Shown here: piece by piece, positions 13,475 to 16,373 of the stretch
How positions within the stretch are numbered: the first letter of the stretch is position 1
Layout: every line of letters begins with the position of its first letter
Assembly: GCA_018060305.1 (NCBI GenBank)
Contig: JAGOWF010000016.1
Coordinates: forward strand, 1-16,373
Direction of reading: 5' to 3'
Source of the DNA: Pyrinomonadaceae bacterium
GTDB taxonomy: Bacteria > Acidobacteriota > Blastocatellia > Pyrinomonadales > Pyrinomonadaceae
Length of the DNA: 16,373 nucleotides
The notes under the pieces: model-generated
Database searches by the model: none
The model's input: the letters and a program-made list of their open reading frames with translations, nothing else
What the model was told of the DNA's origin: nothing
Made by a program: the position numbers and the translations under genes

Positions 13475-13702
13475 ATGCCCGACAAAAAGCTCCTCAATCA
13501 ATTCGGCACCCGCATCCGCGAACTCCGCCTTGCCAAAGGCCTCTCACAGGAACAACTAGCCGAACGAACCGGCTTCCACCGCACCTATATCGGCATGGTC
13601 GAACGCGGCGAGCGGAATTTGTCGCTGTCGAATATCGCAACCTTAGCGAGGTCATTTGACTTGTCGATTTCTGAGCTACTTGATTTCGGAGGTGGACGAT
13701 AA
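13475..13702 (+). CDS. XRE-family regulator resembling restriction-modification controller (C) proteins
   Basis: The 75-residue protein is almost entirely one Cro/C1-type helix-turn-helix domain (about residues 12-66: RIRELRLAKGLSQEQLAERT, then FHRTYIGMVERGERNLSLSN, then IATLARSFDLSISELL). The HRTYIG-VERGERN-SL-NI pattern is the one typical of controller proteins of type II restriction systems, which bind operators upstream of their own gene and time expression of the endonuclease. The size fits that class. The ATG at 13475 has no Shine-Dalgarno because a hairpin repeat occupies the upstream positions; an in-frame ATG at 13433 would translate the repeat and is less likely. Its TAA shares one base with the ATG of the next gene, so the two are translationally coupled, with GGAGGTGG serving the downstream start. 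Confidence 0.85.
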   Translation: MPDKKLLNQFGTRIRELRLAKGLSQEQLAERTGFHRTYIGMVERGERNLSLSNIATLARSFDLSISELLDFGGGR

Positions 13703-14169
13703 TGCCCGAGCAATCGTTCACAATAACCCTCTCGAATAACCTGACCGAGAAGGCGGGAATCGACTATCTCATCGCAAACGAGACCGGATTTTTCTATGCT
13801 GATAGCGAAACGCGAAAGAAGATTCTGGAATTGCTGGAACTTCCCAAGACGTTCGCCCGAGCCTTCGACATGATCTATATCCCGCGTTTCGCGGGAAAGG
13901 TCGTGACCGAGGAAGTCATCAAGGCGCATCTCGACGAAATCTTTCTTGTCGAGCTAAAGACAACCAGAAAATTCTTGCCCGAAAACCCAAAAGGTTTCTT
14001 CTTCGGTGCAACTCAAAACGAGTTCGACTTCGGCGAACGCATAGGCGACAAGTACCGCTTTTGCTTTGTCTGTCTGCACCCGAACTCACCGTCGCACGCC
14101 ATGCTCTCGGTGCCTGAACTCGAGGCGATCATGCGCACGAAGCGGATTCAATATCAGATAAATCTTTAG
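13702..14169 (+). CDS. Predicted PD-(D/E)XK-type nuclease, DUF3883/restriction-endonuclease-like
   Basis: The 155-residue protein has the order of motifs seen in PD-(D/E)XK nucleases of the DUF3883 (NO VEIN C-terminal) type: AFDMIYI with Asp56, then FLVELKTTRKF with Glu84 and Lys86, then ATQNEFDFGERIGDKYRFCF (residues 103-122) with Asn106-Glu107 and Tyr118. In that family the acidic residue, the E-x-K pair and the NE...Y block come in this order around the active site. I infer a DNA endonuclease. The start overlaps the XRE stop by one base and has a strong GGAGGTGG site at about 6 nt. Coupling to a controller-like regulator and a nearby vsr fragment suggest a type II restriction enzyme, but no methyltransferase is present. 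The exact family is not certain; another nuclease role, such as attack on modified DNA, is possible. Confidence 0.6.
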   Translation: MPEQSFTITLSNNLTEKAGIDYLIANETGFFYADSETRKKILELLELPKTFARAFDMIYIPRFAGKVVTEEVIKAHLDEIFLVELKTTRKFLPENPKGFFFGATQNEFDFGERIGDKYRFCFVCLHPNSPSHAMLSVPELEAIMRTKRIQYQINL

Positions 14170-14204
14170 CGTCAACGAACATTCATACTCATTATTTTCG
14201 GATA

Positions 14205-14226
14205 GCTACTCATTGTCTGTAGATCG
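14205..14226 (+). repeat. Right copy of the 22-bp direct repeat flanking the XRE/nuclease cassette
   Basis: The copy begins GCTACTCATTGTCTGT and ends GATCG, differing from 13401-13422 at two positions. It lies 36 bp after the nuclease stop and 33 bp before the broken end of the vsr fragment. Confidence 0.7.
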
Positions 14227-14259
14227 AGTTACGCCTTTACCGTTATGTGCTCGTGTCTA

Positions 14260-14373
14260 TTACTCAAAAGGCAAGGTGAGTTCGGGCTTTGAGTTCTTTG
14301 CGCGGTTCGCGCTCATAAGGCGCGAGACAGCCTCGGTCTTTGGCACAGGAGATCGCTTGTCGCGTGAGTACAT
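14260..14373 (-). pseudogene. vsr: Truncated vsr fragment (very-short-patch-repair endonuclease, N-terminal 37 codons)
   Basis: Reading leftward from ATG at 14373 the 37 codons give MYSRDKRSPVPKTEAVSRLM, then SANRAKNSKPELTLPFE, then TAA. The pattern SPxPxxEAxSRxMxANRxKxxKPELxL is the conserved N-terminus of Vsr DNA mismatch endonucleases, which nick at T:G mismatches left by deaminated 5-methylcytosine. After LTL the family continues LRKAL..., but here the frame ends within three codons, and nothing resembling the catalytic core follows in any frame before the nuclease gene. So the 5' end is kept and the 3' three quarters are lost. Vsr genes usually sit beside a C5-cytosine methyltransferase in a restriction system, which makes this a fossil of such a locus. 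The 5' end abuts the REP-like element at 14384. Confidence 0.65.
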
Positions 14374-14383
14374 GTCTGTCAAT

Positions 14384-14582
14384 TCATCGCGTAGCGATGG
14401 CGTGATGGTAGCCGTGGGTGACAACCCACGGTAGAGCGAAAAAACATTCGCGTCGCGTCGCGACGGTTGAATCCATCGAACAAATATCGATCATCATACG
14501 TCGCTCACGCGACGGAAATGTTTTATCACCCTTCTCCGTGGGTTGTCACCCACGGCTACATTGACGCATCGCTACGCGATGA
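14384..14582. repeat. Paired REP / BIME-like imperfect palindrome of about 199 bp
   Basis: Outer arms 14384-14431 and 14536-14582 are inverted copies. The outermost 16 bp (14384-14399 against 14567-14582) and a 24-bp block (14408-14431 against 14536-14559) are perfect, with only the 8/7 bp between them diverged. Each 24-bp block is GTAG followed by the hairpin CCGTGGGT-loop-ACCCACGG, the layout of REP elements recognised by REP-associated tyrosine transposases (RAYTs). Symmetry continues weakly inward (AAAACATT at 14441-14448 against AATGTTTT at 14517-14524, and GTCGCGT-rich blocks). No transposase gene is present in the window, so mobility would be in trans. Confidence 0.8.
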
Positions 14583-14786
14583 AGACGGCTCGACGACCTC
14601 AAGGCCGATCACGCCGCGGGCATCGTCGAACATCAGTTCGACCGCCTCAGGCTCGCCCATTTTCTCCCACGCGATTTTGTTCAGGTAAATGTCGCCGCGC
14701 GGCCCCATAGTCACGCGCATATCGGTGCTGCGAAGATAACTGTTAGGCCGCCCGCTAAATCTTGTCCAACGCTTTAGTGTGTACAT
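14556..14786 (-). CDS. Small uncharacterised protein whose C-terminus is supplied by the REP-like element
   Basis: The 76-residue protein starts at an ATG preceded by GGAGA at 6-7 nt, a good ribosome binding site. Its core, MRVTMGPRGDIYLNKIAWEK and EPEAVELMFDDARGVIGLEV, alternates strands and turns and looks like a compact conserved fold; similar short proteins with the pattern RVT-GP-G-IYLN...A...LFD...IGL seem familiar from Acidobacteriota, but I cannot name a function. Residues 69-76 (SSRSDASM) and the TAG stop are encoded within the right arm of the REP-like palindrome; the stop is the TAG of the GTAG tetranucleotide. The natural C-terminus has therefore probably been replaced by insertion of the element. 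Cytoplasmic, with no membrane or signal segment. Confidence 0.65.
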   Translation of the reverse strand: MYTLKRWTRFSGRPNSYLRSTDMRVTMGPRGDIYLNKIAWEKMGEPEAVELMFDDARGVIGLEVVEPSSSRSDASM

Positions 14787-15056
14787 GGTTTCTCCTCAGT
14801 GAATGATTATTGGTATCGAACGGTAATGATGATTGCATAGATGCAACGAAATGTCAAGTGCCCGAACGCCGAAAAACGGCTAACCCAAAACCGTGCGGCG
14901 GCCGAAGCGTATCGCGGCGAAGTACTCTCGGCAACCGAAACCTAAATCAGGCCAAAACCGGCCCAAAACACCCCAAAAACACCTATTTGGGTCGGTTTGA
15001 TACGGGCGAGAGATGCTAAAAGGCGGGCAGGGGTGCCCCCGTTCCGACATTTTGTG
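14787..15056. other. Non-coding stretch between the small gene and the RNase E/G leader
   Basis: No frame here shows protein-like sequence. It starts with an AT-rich segment upstream of the 14786 start, where that gene's promoter should be. It then runs through C/A-rich sequence with several CCCAAAA-type words (about 14930-14990) and contains the second copy of the 27-bp hairpin repeat. I see nothing else. Confidence 0.5.
15022..15048 (+). repeat. Dispersed 27-bp hairpin repeat, copy 2
   Basis: GGCGGGCAGGGGTGCCCCCG followed by TTCCGAC. It matches the reverse complement of 13442-13468 with two differences. It ends 8 bp upstream of the -35 box proposed for the RNase E/G transcript. Confidence 0.75.
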
Positions 15057-15085
15057 TTTACTAACCCATAATCCTTAGTTATACT
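15057..15085 (+). promoter_or_regulatory. Probable sigma70-type promoter of the RNase E/G gene
   Basis: TTTACT (15057-15062) and TATACT (15080-15085) are separated by exactly 17 bp and match 4/6 and 5/6 of the consensus. No other reading frame lies between it and the gene at 15464, so it would create a leader of about 370 nt. Confidence 0.5.
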
Positions 15086-15091
15086 TATCTC

Positions 15092-15463
15092 AGTTTGCCG
15101 CAGAACGTTCATTAAGGGCGTTCGGCGAAAGGGCGAACGGTCAGGATTTTTTTGAAAGGGCAAATAGGCCCGAGTTTGGAATTTTAGAGATCTTTTCGGG
15201 TGTTGAGCACGGCCCTTGATGAGCAAGGTGCTCCCCGACGCGAAACGAGACTAGATCGCTTCGCGATAAGAAGCTTCACAGCGTGAGTTTTATTCGATAC
15301 TTGTCCGCCGGGGCACACACCTCGGAACCAAGCCACAGGACCAAATTTTACGCGACCGGCTTATCTTGCGGCCGATAGGGTCGAATTCCATCAAAACCAC
15401 TGACCGCGACTCGCCACGCACAGCGGCATTCAAACTAGATTTTGTTAAAACAAGGATATTTGT
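15092..15463 (+). promoter_or_regulatory. Long structured 5' leader of the RNase E/G gene
   Basis: The leader contains several self-complementary blocks: CGTTCG/CGAACG (15119-15139) followed by seven Ts at 15147-15153; GAGCA...CCTTG/CAAGG TGCTC (15205-15233); ATCGC-TTC-GCGAT (15255-15267); and CGACCGGC...GCCGATAGGGTCG (15353-15383). The first could act as a weak terminator or attenuator. In E. coli the rne mRNA has a 361-nt leader whose hairpins let RNase E control its own message; a similar role here is inference from length and structure only. Confidence 0.4.
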
Positions 15464-16373
15464 ATGTCAAAAGAGTTAATTGTGAGCGTCAATGGGCGCG
15501 AGAAGAAGATCGCCATTCTGGATAATGGCAAGGTTACGGAATTTTACATCGAGCGCGGCGAAGAGAACCAGGGCGTCGCGGGCAATGTTTATAAGGGCCG
15601 CGTGATGCGCGTGCTGCCGGGAATGCAGTCGGCGTTCGTCGATATCGGCCTCGAGCGCGATGCGTTCCTATATGTGTCAGATTTCTTCGATGAGGAAGAA
15701 GAGATCGAGCGCATAGTCATGGAAAAGGGCAAAAAAGGTGCCACCGACGACGTCAAACGCGAGGCTCGCGACCAGGTCGATCGCCAACGCGTCGAACGCG
15801 AAAAGCAGATGGAATCGGCCCAAGAGGTCGCCGAACCGCTCGCCGATAGCACCGAGACTCCTGCTTCGGAGCCGATGTCGGAAGATGCCATTGACGAGAT
15901 CCTGCCACCGCCCACGCCCGAGGACAAGCCAAAACGCGGCCGCGGTCGTGGCCGAAGGGGCAAGGATGAGGAGGGGCCGGCGGAGCCAGTTCGTGAGGCC
16001 GAGCCCGAGCCGATCGAGATCGACTTTGACAGCGCGGGATTCGAGCGAATCAGCGATGACGAGGACACAGGCGATATGTTCAAGGACGCATATAGGCAGG
16101 AGGCGATCGTCGACCGCGTGCGCGCCGTCGAATTTGATATGGAACCAACCGGCACGGCCGAAGTCGGCTCATTGCTCGATGACGTGAGCGGCGGCGGATT
16201 TGAACGCATCGCTGACGAAGAAGAGGATGCCGCATCCGCGAAGGGCCGCGGCAAGGGCACGGGTGCCGCCAAGAAACCGGTCGCCGAGAAAAAGCCAAAG
16301 GCGACCAAGCCAGCCGCGAAAAAACCGACTGAGAGAAAGCCAAAGGCGACCGCGTCGCGTTCAAAGAAAAAGG
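15464..16373 (+). CDS. RNase E/G family endoribonuclease, N-terminal part, cut by the window edge
   Basis: The first 73 residues are the typical Rne/Rng start: MSKELIVSVNGREKKIAILD, FYIERGEENQGVAGNVYKGR, VLPGMQSAFVDIGLERDAFL and YVSDF, covering the RNase H-like start and the first strands of the S1 RNA-binding domain. The enzyme cleaves single-stranded RNA, for mRNA decay and rRNA maturation. From about residue 74 to at least 303 the sequence is low complexity: acidic stretches (DEEEEIERI, DEILPPPTPEDK, ISDDEDTGD), an RG-rich patch (KRGRGRGRRGK) and Lys/Ala/Pro repeats (AAKKP, KKPKATKPAAKKP). In E. coli the S1 domain resumes within about 30 residues at this point. The second S1 half and the DNase I-like catalytic domain must lie beyond the edge. 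ATG at 15464 has AAGGA at about 7 nt. Choice between rne and rng is not possible here. Confidence 0.9.
   Translation, partial: MSKELIVSVNGREKKIAILDNGKVTEFYIERGEENQGVAGNVYKGRVMRVLPGMQSAFVDIGLERDAFLYVSDFFDEEEEIERIVMEKGKKGATDDVKREARDQVDRQRVEREKQMESAQEVAEPLADSTETPASEPMSEDAIDEILPPPTPEDKPKRGRGRGRRGKDEEGPAEPVREAEPEPIEIDFDSAGFERISDDEDTGDMFKDAYRQEAIVDRVRAVEFDMEPTGTAEVGSLLDDVSGGGFERIADEEEDAASAKGRGKGTGAAKKPVAEKKPKATKPAAKKPTERKPKATASRSKKK

Noticed and set aside
14213..14434. A 73-codon plus-strand frame beginning in the right direct repeat
   Set aside because: It reads antisense through the vsr fragment and ends inside the REP-like hairpin; no ribosome binding site or protein-like pattern.
14942..15226. 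A 94-codon minus-strand frame
   Set aside because: It is composed of the 27-bp repeat, the promoter and leader hairpins of the RNase gene; no start signal.
15092..15463. A tRNA, tmRNA, 6S or other known RNA gene in the long non-coding leader
   Set aside because: No cloverleaf, CCA end, or other recognisable conserved core was found; only local hairpins.

Overview
The window reads as chromosomal DNA of a moderately GC-rich, diderm-type bacterium. The combination of genes and repeats suggests Acidobacteriota, perhaps a Blastocatellia/Pyrinomonadales-like lineage: an RNase E/G with a very large insert, proline/threonine-linker TPR proteins, a family-A polymerase without a 5' nuclease, and dense short palindromic repeats. 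That placement is an inference from gene style; no rRNA or other taxonomic marker is present. No tRNA, rRNA or CRISPR array was seen.

Region 1 (1-1859, minus strand) holds housekeeping genes: the 5' part of a Nfu/NifU-type Fe-S carrier running off the left edge, a 64-residue two-helix membrane protein, and prmC (HemK). Region 2 (1969-6448, plus) is a tight three-gene surface-polysaccharide operon. Its genes are a WecA/MraY-type polyprenyl-phosphate sugar-1-phosphate transferase fused to the non-catalytic half of a FlaA1/CapD/PglF-type sugar dehydratase, a membrane-anchored TPR protein with a C-terminal beta-sandwich-like domain, and an O-antigen ligase/polymerase (Wzy_C). In order these would prime a lipid-linked sugar, organise or bind the chain, and ligate or polymerise it. 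Convergent to it, with overlapping stop codons, is a 1004-residue exported TPR protein with a ~240-residue Pro/Thr/Ala/Glu spacer (6445-9459).

Region 3 (9532-12698) has an unrecognised 168-residue protein, a coiled-coil C4 zinc-ribbon protein, and on the minus strand a family-A DNA polymerase with a complete 3'-5' exonuclease. A long palindrome separates the last two.

Region 4 (12700-15050) is an accessory, repeat-rich hotspot. It contains an ORF6N gene with an internal tandem duplication whose two units are each palindromes of different sequence; a two-gene cassette of a restriction-controller-like XRE regulator overlapping a PD-(D/E)XK-like nuclease; near-identical 22-bp direct repeats flanking that cassette; a truncated vsr fragment not previously obvious because it is only 37 codons; a ~200-bp paired REP/BIME-like inverted repeat that supplies the last codons of a neighbouring small gene; a dispersed 27-bp hairpin repeat in two copies; and two heptameric tandem arrays. 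The best reading is a decayed or rearranged restriction-modification/Vsr locus from which the methyltransferase is missing.

Region 5 (15057-16373) is a long structured leader followed by the 5' end of an RNase E/G gene running off the right edge. Its S1 domain is split by a low-complexity acidic/basic insert of more than 220 residues.
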